Counted from the first letter of the stretch, positions 35,700 through 49,743 are shown. The stretch: DNA of 64,000 nt from Helicoverpa zea (GCF_022581195.2 NC_061475.1:5022001-5086000), one strand, 5' to 3'. The notes: a model not told the origin generated them from the sequence alone. Numbers and translations: made by a program.

Positions 35700-35959
35700 C
35701 TACCAGATTCATTCGCTAACTAGACGGATCCGAGTGCGATAGCCCCGCGGTCCACTCGTATTCAGTAAGCACCCTCTTATTCGATAGCCTAGCAGTCTTT
35801 AAGAGTGTGTCTAGGGAGACTAAGTTGCGATACCACGTGTCCTTCTTAACTCTCACTGTAGGATTGTAGTTACATTATTAAAGTGCAAAGTATAACTTTT
35901 GTAAACACTGTGAAGATACAATAAAGCCACATAACTACAAAGGTGCCTTTAATTCTACA

Positions 35960-36099
35960 ACCACAACTCCTATAATAATCATATTTTAATACGATGAACT
36001 TAGATCTGCAATTACGTCATTTAGTAAAACCGCAAAACTATTAACTAATAATCTTAACGAAAATATTGCAAGCTGCTCTTGAAAATTTCTTCACAAAAA
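35960..36099. other. AT-rich noncoding stretch
   Basis: Nothing is recognised; part may be the body of the SINE-like element to the right. Confidence 0.4.
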
Positions 36100-36180
36100 G
36101 CTTATTCTCTGACCATGGAATCGAACCCGAACACTTCTGCAAACACGCTAGCACCCACTAAATCAGCCATCTCATACTAC
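36100..36180 (-). repeat. tRNA-derived SINE head (pol III promoter boxes)
   Basis: On the minus strand, TGGCTGATTTAGTGGG (A-box-like, 36154-36169) is followed 42 nt later by GGTTCGATTCC (perfect B box, 36117-36127). This is the spacing in a tRNA. The flanks do not form a full acceptor stem, so it is not a functional tRNA gene. The body probably continues toward lower coordinates. Confidence 0.55.
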
Positions 36181-37420
36181 AAAATAAAATATGCGCACAC
36201 AAAATTCTAGTTTTAAAATTTTATATACTAACACGTCTCAACTCCGCTACATATATTGTAAATATACTTCAACAAACATTTTTACCGCATTCCAGTAGAT
36301 GTTAAAAGGCTGTCATTGTGTCGCTATTATCGCTGGCCGCTTGTAAATTTTACCAGCTGATATGTTTTAGTGTTAAGTGTCTGCGAGGTGGTCTTGTTTG
36401 CAGCTTTTTTTGCCTCAAAATGGGCGTTATTTGTTGAGCAATAGGGTGGCTTTTTTATCTTATGGAGACGTTTCAGAAGATCTTAATATTTGGTGGAAAC
36501 GCAGATACACAAAGTCTTATCAAGCGCGTTAAATTCTTGAACATATTTTCGCGCGGAAAAAAAGAAAATTCATGGTGGAATCATTATAATCATTACCTCA
36601 ATGGTTGAGGAACCCTAAAAATGGCATTAACGCCTAAACCTGTTTCGATATTAGTAAGACAATTAAGGTGAAGTTCACCATATTGGTAAGAAGTTGTGAG
36701 GGACTCAAACCTTCATAAAATGCATTGTTAAATTTTGCTTTTTATTCAAGAATCAAACAATTAAGTTTCGGAGAAATCTTAATTATAGTGCGGTTGCCAA
36801 AAGGGCCGAAAGTTAAAAAAGAGTCAATGTCTGTGATTTCCATTGTCATTCGTTTAGCAAACCTGCGTGTTGTAGAATGCAGCTAAGGTTTTGGTCCTAC
36901 AGATTACGAGGAGATGAGCGATTATAAAAACGCTTTTTTCGTAAGCGCCAAGCTATGTTTATTTTGCCGATATGATACGCTTATTTCATAATTTTATTAT
37001 TTGATATTAATTACTATATAGTGTTCTCTCAGCAACTGAATTAATCAGAAAATTAAACTCTAAAATATTACCACCAGCAACAGATTAAATTTGAAATAAT
37101 TCACTTTTTCATCTACATTATTAAATCTTTATGTTTACCTACCTATCAAAAGAATGGCCATATGTACCCGCTGACAATGGGACCTCGTCCTCACGACGTT
37201 GTAAGCTGCCGACTTTACTTAACGCTGTCTCGATAATTTGCTCTGTTAATTAATTTGTTTGTGCTAGAATTGTATTTAAAAGTTGTTTTTTCAATAGGTG
37301 TTAAATTATGTGGGATTTTTCTGCATTTTTGTCTTTTCATGTACATACTACTACTTTCAAGTAACTACACATTTATTTTTTAAACTAATATTCAATTATT
37401 AAATCCTGCTTTATTGTTGA
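36181..37420. other. AT-rich noncoding stretch
   Basis: Nothing is recognised. Confidence 0.4.
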
Positions 37421-37604
37421 CTTGAAAGTTTGGTTGTCCGTATGTTAAACCTATTATATATCCCATAATTCTATCATGCTAAAACTACTAAATTGTATGA
37501 TGGTACATGCTTTCTACATATGTCCCAGAAAGCATGTAGGCTGCTTATCCATATGCGGGAAGAGCATCGCTTGGGACACGGGTAAAACAGCGGTCGGAAG
37601 CTAG
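37421..37604 (+). mobile_element. Degenerate Helitron-like element
   Basis: gacttgaaagtttggttgtc begins the body, gtaggctgcttatccatatg lies in the middle, and gacacgggtaaaacag...CTAG forms the end. It is diverged from the young copies. Confidence 0.45.
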
Positions 37605-38259
37605 CATTACTGTGCTTAAGTTTGATTACTATTTTGAAAGAGACCCATCGATTCTATATTCGGAACAAAATGACGATGCAACAAATACTATTTCCGTTAC
37701 AGTTAGCAAAAAATACTATTCCCACAGTCGGAATGCAAGCGGAAAATCAGTTAATGTAAAATTCATAATGAATTTAATTAATTTTCCATCGGTTCGGTGT
37801 AAAATGTGACTACATTAATATTTATGTGCACCTTTCGTTGACAAAGTGGTGCGATGGCCGACATTTTGGACAAAAAACGATTTTAAAACGTTTTCATTGT
37901 AACCGCAATATGCCGCCGTTTGGAAGATACGAGCTATCTTGATACTTGAAGAAAGGATATAACAATTTATTTTTATTGAGGAAAGTAGGTAGAAACAGCA
38001 ATATTAACTCTTATTTAAGTTTTGCAAAGCAGTCCACGTATTATGTAGAGCTTTGTAATATTGAAAACTAATTCAGAATTAAAGTAAACCCTATACCGGA
38101 ATCAAAAACACTTACATTTTTTTAGTTTAATTTAATTCTCAACTGTCAACACGCATTAAAACAATATCAAAAATGTATCAAACTACGTAAATAAAGAATA
38201 ATAAATCGTCGGTAAAGTATCAAAATCTGTCAATCTTACTACAAGCCATTGGTCAACAT
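37605..38259. other. Noncoding stretch
   Basis: No gene is recognised. A patch at about 37840-37935 (gcgatggccgacattttgga, ccgcaatatgccgccgtt) is slightly GC-richer. Confidence 0.35.
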
Positions 38260-38480
38260 ATTCGATGATGCGCACAAAAACTCCGGACAAAACCGCCGGC
38301 CGCCGACAAAGTGACGAACGCATAACTTTCGAGACCCTTACATTGTGGGTCCGCGATTAACAGTTAATAATACGGTGCGTCCAAACTTTTCAATGACCGA
38401 ATATTATTCACCATTTTTTGTCCGCCACTACGTACAAAGGGAAACACTGTGCAAATTGAAAGGACGTGCTAATCTGAAGC
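38260..38480. promoter_or_regulatory. Candidate regulatory island
   Basis: A CpG-containing patch (aaccgccggccgccgacaaa, gggtccgcgattaacagtta) stands out from the AT-rich background without an open frame or repeat signature. Regulatory function is inference only. Confidence 0.2.
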
Positions 38481-38624
38481 CGTGACTGGTGAAAAAAATG
38501 AAATGGATTTTTAAATGAATAGTGTTGCAACAAGTAAAAATTCTTTGATATGCAAGTTGGTTGGCGGTTTTTGGCTTTGTCGGCTATCAGCATTTCTTTA
38601 TGTTGTTGTCGACAATGTCAAAAT

Positions 38625-38673
38625 CTGGATATTTGTATTTGTAACAAATATCCAGCATTCTGGATATTTGTAT
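38625..38673. repeat. Inverted plus direct short repeats of CTGGATATTTGT
   Basis: CTGGATATTTGT at 38625-38636, its complement at 38644-38655, and a further direct copy at 38660-38671. This compact fold-back has no element boundary. Confidence 0.85.
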
Positions 38674-41397
38674 CATTTAAGCAGCACGTATTAATTTAAA
38701 AACTAATTATGAATTGTGTATGATGAAGAATGCAGTTGAACCCATTGTGTAAAACATAATAGACAGCGTTTTAGTCTTGACAGCTTGAAAGTCTGTTCTC
38801 AGATGCCTTGTTAGAAACACGACGCGTAGAAAATCTACAACAACGGTTTCAAATCTAAGATAAACGTTAATAATTTCAGTCTATCCATGATCTCTGAGTA
38901 GAATTCTGAGTATACAAATAACAGCCAATTGACTTTATGATTTAAGTGTCGATTGCCAAGATTTACGTTTTGCGTGCAAACTGCGCTTAGATCTAAAATG
39001 ATACGCCATAATGGTGCGTTAACAGCCATTTTGGAAAGGTTAAAGTGTCAAGATTATGTATAGAACACGCAAATTGTTGCACGTCCAATTGTGAACGGTA
39101 AATTTAGATTTTGAAGCAATGTGCATTTTAGTGTTGTCAGATTTAATTAGTTTTCAAAGGGCTTGTTTTGATTGTTATCTACGTATGAGGATTGCGTTTT
39201 TGTTTAATATATTTATTATTATGTACTTTTCACTCTTATATTAATGCTATGCATCATTCAGCAGTTGTAGTTCTAAAACTAAATTACAATATGTAAATAA
39301 CATAATGATACTAAAGTGTTAATGACTAAGCTAAATGAGGCACAAGATATTAATATCCTAGCTGACACTAAAACTGAGATTCCAACTAGAACCACTACAG
39401 AATATAAACCAAACTTAAATGATAACGAGCTCTCAATAAATCCAGAAGGGATATGAATAGTAATTGATGCGAGCGTCCTAATTAGTTACTCACTGATATC
39501 AACTAATTGGTTTTCAAACAGGTTACGCTGCAATGCTTTTACAATTGATAAAATTGATTTATTACTTTCAACGGAGCTTCGATACTTTGGCCTTATTTAT
39601 AACAGTGAGTGTTAAATATTTTAAAACGATGTTTAGGATGATCCTTTTTATCATTGTTTGTTTGTTTGTCATTTGGAGACAGTGGGTAATTTATTTCATT
39701 GCTGTTTAATGTATTGGGGTTTTCTTTTGTTTTATTTTTCAATTTATTTATTATTTATCCTTTTTAAGGTTCTAGGCTATCTGTATATCATTCATTTAAA
39801 ACTGTGCATTAGTTTAGGCGAACAAGCTCGACAGAGTTAATACCTACTCTTCAAACACTATCAATAACCGAACTTAAGTAGGTAAATCACCGTAAGTAGG
39901 AATGTTCACTCTGGAAACCTTAAAATATTGTCTCCTAAAAGAAATGTGTCTAAATTCTTCCACAACTAGTATATCTTAAAATATTACTTAGAGAAAGCCG
40001 CATTATAAAAAAAGCCTTTAATGGTTTATTATGAAAATACTAAGAGCACTGTCGTATTAATTATTTCCTGGCTGTTGCTCAGGGCAGATTATCAATTAAC
40101 TTGTTGACTCTTTATTATAATGCGACAAGTAAAAGGAAGTTTATTTAAAGAAGATGGCTCTTTCTGGTCCACTTAATAAATCTGATTAATATTTTATTTG
40201 ATAGGATTTATTTGATAAATGACTTTAATTTTTAGATTGTTATTATTTATTTTTTAATGCGTTTCTTATTCATGAGGCGGAAGGAATTGGTAATACTAAT
40301 AGAAGCGGTGTGGTATAGGTTGAAAATAAACTGCCATAGAAAACCAACTGAAAAAACCTTCACAACATTCACGAGCTAACTACACAAAGTTATGTTCACG
40401 TCACAGCAATATTACAAGTATTAATTGTCAGTCACAACATAAATAATGAAAAGCTCAACAACACGCAAGAAAAATGTACAAAATCACTTAAAGACTAAGG
40501 AATTTAAATGGCTCATAATTGCAGGAAAGCCACAAGTTCCTTCGCAAATAAGTCTGAAGAAATAAAACCTGAGAATGATTGCATTGAACCACGCCTCCTT
40601 TAAGTAAGTGATGTGAGGGCTATTTCACATGCACATTATGGAATAACGAGGAACCCAGAAGTAGGATTTAAATAAATAAATAATAAACTGTTCTAAAAAT
40701 ACTTACTGGCAGTAGTCTTACTATTATTGATTCAGTATTAAAAACTATTATTAAACGTAAAAGGAAGGCTGTACCTAATTACTGCTCTAAACAATTCATA
40801 TTAAGTCCAGCATCTTCTAGTTCAATTCTATCTTCTACAAGTTCACGGACATCAAAGTTATCGTCACCATTTACAATTGACCTAGACAAGAGGACATCAG
40901 AAACAGTACCAACAACTTGTCTAAATGGTCTTAAACATCTTCTCCATTATGAACCAGCTCAAGCACTAAATAACTTAAAGGTTAAGCTTGTACTACACGA
41001 TGTAGGCGTCAAGACTCCGTTGAAAGTAAAACCGTGTCGATCCTTGACATTCGACTATCTGTATCAATATCCACGGGTTAAAATGTTGTGGCGTTATTGA
41101 CAGGTTAAATGGTGTAATTTGTATCGTCGAGTTCTGGTCGAGAAATGGGATTTTTGATTCCATTTCACGTGTTGGGTCGGTTTTATTCACAGTTGTGGAT
41201 TGTGGGTCAGGTATTTCTGTGATTACTGGCTTTTTTAGTTGTTTTGCTACTGGTAACGTTACGCAAAATAGTCTGTTACTTGCCAGTCACTTCATCCTTT
41301 TCTGAAACATTCAAAGTTCTTATAGTTGTGCTTTAACCAAGTGTGTTTGAATCCTTAAATAGTCCTTTTTTCTAAAAGTACTCTTTTTATGTAGGTA
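38674..41397. other. AT-rich noncoding stretch
   Basis: I see no element ends or exon candidates. All open frames are short and unrecognised. Confidence 0.45.
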
Positions 41398-41606
41398 CTA
41401 GCCGTTTTCCCGCGGTTTCACCCGCGTCCCGTGGGAGCTACTGCCCACACCGGGATAAAATATAGCCTGTGTTACTCGCAGATAATATAGCTTTCTAATG
41501 GTTAAAGAATATTTAAAAACGGTCCAGTAGTTTTTGAGTTTATCCATTACAACCAAACAAACAAACAAACAAAGTTTTCCTCTTTATAATATTATTATAG
41601 TATAGA
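41398..41606 (-). mobile_element. Intact-looking non-autonomous Helitron (209 bp)
   Basis: On the minus strand it starts A|TCTATACTATAATAATATT, contains aaactttgtttgtttgtttg, and ends with the hairpin gaaaccgcgggaaaacggCTAG|T. The host A and T on either side fit Helitron insertion between A and T without duplication. Its closest relative here is 51551-51754, which by eye is well above 90 percent identical, so both moved relatively recently. It encodes nothing. Confidence 0.8.
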
Positions 41607-44600
41607 TTATTTCGAACTTGATCGAAGAGTACCTACTTTCTTCCGCTTTTAAAGTGACCTTTGAAACGTTTAGTACGCACAAAACGCGCTTTACACATAC
41701 AAGAAACAAACAAAGCAGTTGCAAGTTTGAAAACACTTCTAACAACCAAAACACAGGAATATTTACTCGCGACAATTCCTGTTGATACACATCATACGCT
41801 ACAATTTGATTCATCGTAGTAGGCGAGAACTGTAAAAATGAAATTGCTCGTAAAACATCCCCTGCATATAATTCTGCCCCCTGAACATAGGGTTTCATAA
41901 TATCGCTGTCTTTATTAGCTGAGGGTAAGATTTCGTCATTTGAAGTGTTGGTTTCTTGTATTATGGGAAATAGCTGTTGTTTGTTTCTGACAAAACGTAT
42001 TTTATATCAGAGAGGCTTATTGTTTTTATGTTCTGGCCATAACGAGGCTTAATCATTCCGTCCTGTAAAAGCGTTTCTGTTTCTTTAGGAATTAGTGAAG
42101 TCTTTATCTTGTTTAAACTGTTCATACCATTGTGCTTTACAGACCACGTAGACTATTTTTGCGTTAGGTAATAATTCTGATAAACTCATTACATATCCTT
42201 TTATGTTTAAACATTAGCTGTCACAGATGCTACCAGCAATCTCATATCCCAATCCTACACTTCGATGAACCTTCATATTCGATTCAAGAAACACTAAAAT
42301 TTTTATTCCCCGTCATCAAAGGGGATATGAAGCAAGGTGTAATTTACCGAGCCCCTCCGAGACAAGATATGCAACAAAAAACCCGGCAGCCACCGTGTCC
42401 AATTTGAACTAGTGAAAAATGAATGTCTATTATCCTTACTAAATTATAGTAGGACCACCCCGTACTATGAAACGCTTCGAAACGATAGATACCGCTATTG
42501 TATTTGAAATAGAGAAGGTTGTAGATACCAATATCTGTGTAGAGGAAACACACAGTTCAAGTTTCTTAATTATTTTCGATTAGTTTGACAAAATTAATAT
42601 TGAATGAGGTCAACAGAAAAAACCTATCGATAAACATATTCAATCAATATAAAATCATAGCTTTACGATAATCCGATTAACGCATGACACTAATCCTCAG
42701 TTCCAAACAAAAATACCTACTAACAATTGCGGATTTCGAAAATTCTTCCACAAAAATCCTTACGTTCCGTTCGACGACAAAATCCTGAATTATACCCCAC
42801 AAGCCACTATCACATGGTAAGGGCAAAGCAGGGGCCAGACATCGTAACTTTACGATTTCAACTTTACTGCATCGGCCCTGCAACGGTGGGGAAAAAATAA
42901 ATTGGAAATTGACGCCCTCCTGATAGTACGAAGTTTTACGAGTCTCCACTACCTCTAGTGTGGATAGAATGATGTAGGGTTCAGATGTAGCTAGAGACAG
43001 GTGCAATCTGCTTCGTTTGTTTAGGGAAGATAGAGGTAGGTATGAAGTAGGCTAATTGATCGAAGAAGCTGACTTGTTCTGAAGAGTATCTCTCTTATTT
43101 ACCTACTTACTATAACCTATTTATCCTCAAGAATAAAGTCAGTTTCAGTCTTGTGCGATCCATGATTTTTGTGCAATTCTGTTGTAAAGTATTGGAAACA
43201 AATTGGAAATGAAGCTTTGCTATACTTTTCGTAGTTCTTGGTTTTACAGACTACGGTTTTACTACGTTCGGTGTTTATTAACATGAAGTCAATGCTTTTA
43301 GTTCGATTGTAATCTAAGCCGTTTGTTTCTATTTCTTCCTCCCCTAAAATATTTTAGATTTTCCAAGCACATGTTTAACAATATTCCAAGCTGGAATAGC
43401 AAAGACTAGAACAAAAACATGCATATTTAAATGTAGTTTTATTCCACATTTCCTTTGAAGCAAATCGCAAGTAACTTCAAGTTTATGTGAGAATAATAAA
43501 ACTCACGTTTTATTTGTACCTTCTTTGTATGAACATATTCGACTACACTTTATGAGGTGACGTACTTATGTCGTTAAAGTTATTAGCCATAATGAACCTT
43601 ATTACGAGGTGTTAGAGCTCACAGATATTTCAAAGTGTTGGTTAACAAGGTTATGAATTAAATAGTTAAAATTATGGCTTTACTTGCAAATTTTATTTTA
43701 TGTTTCTTAGTGCGAGTTTTGAATATAATTTTCCTTAATACTATAGTCATTTCGCGATTTTACTGTAATGTGGAAAACATTTATTTTACTTTAAATTCAC
43801 TAATTAGGCTTTGTCACTAGGAACATATCCTTTAAAAATTAATTCAATATGTATGTTTCGAACGATTGCCACGATTTATATGATACTTAAATAAAAAACT
43901 ACTCTATCTAGATCCGTCTTAAACTTTTTGTTTAATACAAAAAAAAGTACAGTCGCAGTGAAACATGCTTGTTGGTAAATTAATATTATTTTACTTAAAA
44001 ATTTCAATACGAGCTCTAATTAAAAATAATTCAACCCTTTTTAAAAACCTCTTCGTCATGAATCCTTGCTTTAAAATGAAGATCCATCAATTAAAATAAG
44101 TTTGTTTATGACATCAATACTCGAAAAAGGATAATATAAAATAGTGGCAGGCCACCTGCCTGCGCCGCTTTCAACAAAACCAAATATTTAAACAAAAAAT
44201 CAAATACTATGTAATGACGTTTGAGATTGATGACAATTGTACAGTTGAGCGCAGCAATGCGTTTGAGCGTTTTTGTTACTTTCATTTTTATTTTTGTCAA
44301 AAAGTATATAACTGAGAGAATTGTTTTATGTAACTAAATACTTAAAATGATTACATATGTATTTGTATTAACCATGAAAGTAATACATTTACTAAAAATT
44401 GTTAGGCATGATAGAGACAGTGAGAAACTATTACAGTAAAAATGTTGATGTTGTAAAGTTCGATAGTACTTTAATATCTATATTAATAAAAAAATACCTA
44501 TATCAGATCTCATGCCTTGCGACATTATCCTTATACAAAATAAACTCCCAACACCGTTGCTCGCGACTGTATAAAGGTTACAACCGACCGCACCGATTGT

Positions 44601-47600
44601 TGATCTTTGACATTTGAATAAGATTACGTAACCGCTTCCTTTCCACAAGGAATACTCGAAATGATTGATTCATACACAAATATGTATGAAAAGAATTTTA
44701 TATCCGTAGCCTGGGAATTAAAAATAAATATTAAATAGTTATATTACCTGCTTGTCATTTATAGTTTGCTTTGTGGAATTAGAAAATTGGTAACTCAGCC
44801 TAAAGGCAAAAAATTATTTACAAATACTGAGCCCACCATTACTTTATTGAATAGTTAATAACTGAATATGTTCCTTTCACAGGTAAGCTGGCAGAAATAA
44901 GCATAACCTCTATAATTTGTTATTTCCTGTTGCTTTTCTATATTGCGTGTGTACAAAAAATCGTAAATAAATTACTTAGTACCTATTTTATATCTTCTTT
45001 ACGGCTTAAAATAAGTTGCGTTGCAGCAAACATAAATAAATCAATTAAATCATAATGTTCAAATAAAAAAAGCACCATGCTGTATCATAATGACGTTATA
45101 CAGGATGTGTTCGACGCTACAATAAAATCATTCGGTGAGACAGTTTAATCACATGCTCTAAATTTTATTGTAGTATTAACTGAACTAGTTTAAATTTGGC
45201 TTTAAAATCAAACACCTTTTGTGGCTGGCATTTTACGGTACAATTTTTGAAAATATACGCCTATTAAGTCTATTTTCATGGAAGATGTGAATAATTATCC
45301 CACGGACATTTTGTTAAAAAAGCCAAAGGTACACGCAGAGGTCTGGACTGTTCCCATTCAAAGTATCAAAATCAGAAAGATATTCAAAAATACTTTTTTT
45401 GCTGACCACCTACCTGTTAGATTCCATAGGCAGTCTCTGGAAAAAAATATTACATACCTAGTCTAGTCCGCAAGCTTAGCGTAATAGCACCCTTTTAGCA
45501 AGATTAACAAAACTACAAATTGGCGGAAGCAATTAATCAATATTTATTGCGATCATTTAGCTATTTATTCTAGAAATACTTACAATAAAGATAAAGTAAG
45601 AACAAAGAAACTCAACGACAAAAAAACAAATCTTTGATAAAAGAATGAGAACTATTTAATCAAGAAGTACAATCGATATCAAAAACTGAATGCTCACTAA
45701 ACAAATTATGAAATCCGATCTCAGCACAAAGCGATCCATCAAAATTCTGACAGTCTAAGAAAAAGTTCTTATTTATTTTTTAAGCCTTCGTAAACTCTGT
45801 GGACAAAATGCAGCAAGCGTCCATATTTTAAGCGTTTAAATCTCACTGTAAACAAATAATTTTTCGATTTTGTATATTTGTTGTATTCTCGAAAATTGCT
45901 CAACCGTTTTTAGTGGCATCTTTGTGTTGGATATTGGGTTTTAAATTTTCTTTGTTACCTTGAGTGTTTGTGTTTGCAGTTTAATATTTTACTGGGATAT
46001 CCGCGTTCTTCAAGAGTAAGATACTTGGGGCACATTTATGTAAATTCCTGATTATAAAAAATGGATAGGGTTTCATTAGACAGCCATTTTGAAAACTTCT
46101 CATTACTGACGACTCTAACACTTAAGTAAGGCTTCCCTAGCAGATAAACACGACCATTGCTCATCATAAAGTATTCTAGACCAATTAAATCTAATTTGCA
46201 CCCAATAAAAATCCGTTCAATCACACTAGCAATTAACATGTTAAAATCAGTTCAAAATACATAAAACAACGCATGATATATATCCTCTGGTCAAGGAGAC
46301 CGTGTAATTTTCGCATACGTCGACTCGTAAATAACAATTGGTGTTTAACACTTAAATTATAGGGTTGGTCAGTCATGGATGATTTAGGTAGGAGCGTCTA
46401 ATATTTCGGCGCCGGTTGTTGTCTCCGTGAGTTTACTTCGTTTTAGATAGGACAAATAAATCATTGTTTTTGTTTCGTGTTCTAATGTGGTATGTATTGT
46501 CATCTATTCATTGTGCTGACTACCTGAGAGCGTGATAGAAACAATATTTTCTGCACATTTCATGCAAAATAGACCCAAAATTAATAGAAACAGCACACAC
46601 ACAGGTTGAGGTCAAAATTGAACCATTAAATACTTTTTGTTCCGCTGAGAGAAGTAAGGTACGTATGAAACTGAGTGTAGAAGCTAGTGCTTTATAAAAG
46701 CAAATTAAAGTAATACCTATGATAATGGTCTTACTACGAAGTAAAGCCATGAATTGCCTAGAAAGTCGGTTATTCTTTATTTTGTACTTAATTCTGTTAT
46801 GCTATTTAATAGTGTAGTAGGTACTTATGTATTTTGTTTGGTTGAGGGCCAAAAAACCGTGTTAGGTACGACTATAAAATGCCAGCTAAACTTAGTAGTA
46901 ATAATAACAAAAAAGTTATCAAACGAAATGGGGTATCATATCATAATCATGATGAAATTTGAGAAGGAACTGTAGCTAATGTGTCGATAAATTACCAACG
47001 CAATAATTATATAATTAAATCTGACACTCAGTGCTCTATATCTGGTAACATACAATCGCCCATTAGTTGCCAGATAGATATGGGTATAAAATAATATGGT
47101 ATGAAATGGCCAGTGCTGTGATATGACGTTTCATTGCTTTACACGCATTCTTAGCAAAATCAGCTCATTCTCATATCTTTGATGTATATTAGGTGTTCTT
47201 GCCTTCCTTCGGATTGTGTGAATGGCATATTTTATGTTTTATTATAAACGATTACTGTATTCTGTATATTACAGAAGACATTTTAGAAGCATCATCAATT
47301 TCGTCTTGAGAGAACTTGTTTTCCTACTTTAGTCTAAAAAGCTAGTTAAAAATGATTTTTTTATTACTTTTTAAAGGGTCTATGCTGATCATGCTACTAA
47401 AAATTCAAAAGCGGCTTTATAAAAAGATGTATAATGAAAATAACAACTAAGTACCTATTAATAAAAATATTTCAATAAAACAATAAATTATAGATTTTAT
47501 TGCTTTTAGTAAAGTTATTATGACACGAACTGCCTGTAAATGACGAAATAATATGTTAATATCAAGAAGAATCGATGAATCAATTATCATTAATCATAAA

Positions 47601-49219
47601 TATAAAACTAATTATGATCAGTAACAAATTAAGTTTCCAAAATATTTTCTAACAGCTTATTAACATTTCTAACGGAAACCTTTACATACTTAAATATCTT
47701 TGTTAATCAGAACATATTTATTAGGTCACTGTTTCGTAGGTCTCATGATTACAAAATGTGCACTACTGTTCGTTGGTTTGATTCCTGGACATATAGCTGG
47801 CTGCTTTAGTGGCAATAGCAACAATGGCATTAATAACTAGGCACATGATAACAAAAAAAAATACAAAGTTAAAACCATATCGCGATTATTTCAAAACTCG
47901 ACGCGTCCGAACATAGACCCCTGTGGCATTCTTGCACTACACCATTAACAGTTCGAAGTCCCAAGCCCATACCTAAGTCAAGCTGCTACAAAACATCTAA
48001 TAAACTAAAAATCTACCGTGCACCTTGGCGTTCAGCATAACTTTCGGCACGAACATAATATTATTGATAGTTATGACGTCGTACACTGTATCAAAAGCCA
48101 TACATTAATTTTATTGCCATGCAAAGCGTGGGCTTGAAGACATCGCGGTATAATGCGAGCGTTATTTATTAATATTGTTTAAAGTTTAATTGTTAATCAT
48201 AGAGTTTAATGCTGCTTATGTGCCGTTAAGGTATTTAGGCGTGTTAAGCGGAGGCGTAGTTATAATCTTATCTGTTTTAATATTCATCTTTTTGGGGAAC
48301 ACTTTGATGTTAGGAGTGTTTTAACTCCGCCTTTTTTACGCTTAGGTAATTTTTATTATATAGAGCTATAGCTATTTTTATACTTTCTAATTACACATAT
48401 AAATGGTCATCAAAAATAAATAAAAATCAGAACCTCTACCGATTGCAACACCAATGGGTATATTAAAACTCACAATTTAATATGTACAGGGTAGAGGCAC
48501 CGTCTTAAATACGTAGAAGACCAGCAACCAATAATATTAAACAAGAATTTATTAATAATTATTATATTAATATTAGCAATAAGGTAAAATCCCAGCATCC
48601 ATACCACAACAAGCATATAACGAGTACATACGATTTCATCACCTTCAGTAGCGACGTTAAAACAAGTCATTCCCATCGCCTTTTATTAAATCGTAAAGCG
48701 TTTTGATGTTACGTTTTACTTTTTTCAATAAAGTGTTTATTGGCTTTCCAGTTTATTGCAGTTGGAACGTTAGATTTTGAGTATATTGTACCGTTTGATG
48801 GTTGTTTAACGATGGCGGGATGCATCGATCGGTCACCACAAGTCCACAATGTTGGTGAAATGATTATCACTGCATCAATACAAGATAAAGTCTTACGTAT
48901 ACGATAAAGTCTTTTAATCTGGTCAGAAATAATTAAAAATGGGTGGATTTTCTTGACGACGATGATTTTCAGGAACTGCCTATCAGAAAAGGTTGGCCAT
49001 GCCTGCCAAAAACATTTTAGGATAAGGAAAACTTAATGATCAATAATGACATTTCAATATTATGTTCGATGTTATAAATGGTTTTGAACCAGACCAACCT
49101 AATTAGAGCGGAGAATTTTATATTAATTGACTTTTTCTCCTACCAGTATGCGAGTATTTGTCTTGGTCCTTACATAACCGGCTCAGATGATTATACCTTT
49201 AAAACAAAATCTGATCAAA
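41607..49219. other. Noncoding stretch without recognised elements
   Basis: This is the longest repeat-poor part of the window. Open frames of 104 and 109 codons at 41584-41898 (-) and 42677-43006 (-) have no recognisable domain. The first simply reads through the Helitron edge. Less AT-rich patches occur around 42770-42990. No splice-supported exon was found. Confidence 0.4.
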
Positions 49220-49281
49220 AAATTATTTTAAGTAACTGCAATATTGCATTATTCTTACTAAAGTAATAAAGTCACCAATAA
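49220..49281 (+). repeat. Source copy of a 62-bp segment duplicated in inverse orientation at 50161-50222
   Basis: aaattattttaagtaactgc at the start and gtcaccaataa at the end, identical over all 62 bp to the complement of 50161-50222. It lies in ordinary AT-rich sequence with no tail or target duplication of its own. Confidence 0.9.
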
Positions 49282-49663
49282 CTCAAAGATATACCCAAAT
49301 TACAAAATTTACTGACCACCGTTCTCACCAAATTATTCATTAGCTATAAACATGGTGTTACGCATAATCAACTAGGGTACCCGAAGGTACCTCGTAGTGA
49401 CTCATTCGCAGTAACTGGGAAATTTTGATGGGTAGCCATTTAATGAATGAGTGAGTTTCGGTCGTTTAGACTTTCCATCGATGGGTTGTAAGTTACAGGA
49501 GTGGTTTTAGTCATAGGTTTTTCATAGCTACGGGGTTTGACAGAAGAAGGGATATCATGCTTGACTTTACGAAAAGATAGAGAGAGTACTCAGGTTTATA
49601 CTGAAACCATCACCCACCGGGACCCACCAACTGTGGGTTCCAATAATGTATCTGTGGATTTGC

Positions 49664-49743
49664 AGTCGCTCCTTGTAAAACAGAGGCAGGTTAGACTGGA
49701 AGCCGACCCCAACATAGTTGGGAAAAGGCTCGGGAGATGATGA
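49664..49743 (+). mobile_element. 5'-truncated copy of the 'CTCGGAGGATGATG' retroposon
   Basis: agtcgctccttgtaaaacag joins directly to gttagactggaagccgaccc, skipping the part present in other copies, and ends ctcgggagatgatga. TGGATTTGC flanks it (49655-49663 and 49744-49752), probably the target duplication. Confidence 0.7.

Larger units (their letters stand above)
35404..35959 (+). mobile_element. Solo-LTR-like element
   Basis: It begins TGTAGCCAC and ends AATTCTACA, giving the TG...CA ends and short TGTAG/CTACA inversion of an LTR. A strong TATA box (CTATATAAAG at 35594-35603) follows a GC-rich stretch, and AATAAA lies at about 35920, the promoter-to-polyadenylation order of an LTR. Without the nested insertion it would be about 470 bp. 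No internal gag/pol sequence flanks it, and I could not find a clean 5-bp target duplication, so the exact ends are uncertain. A host promoter is the alternative. Confidence 0.5.

Noticed and set aside
42677..43006. 109-codon minus-strand open frame in a less AT-rich patch
   Set aside because: No family motif and no supporting splice sites; could be an old repeat remnant.
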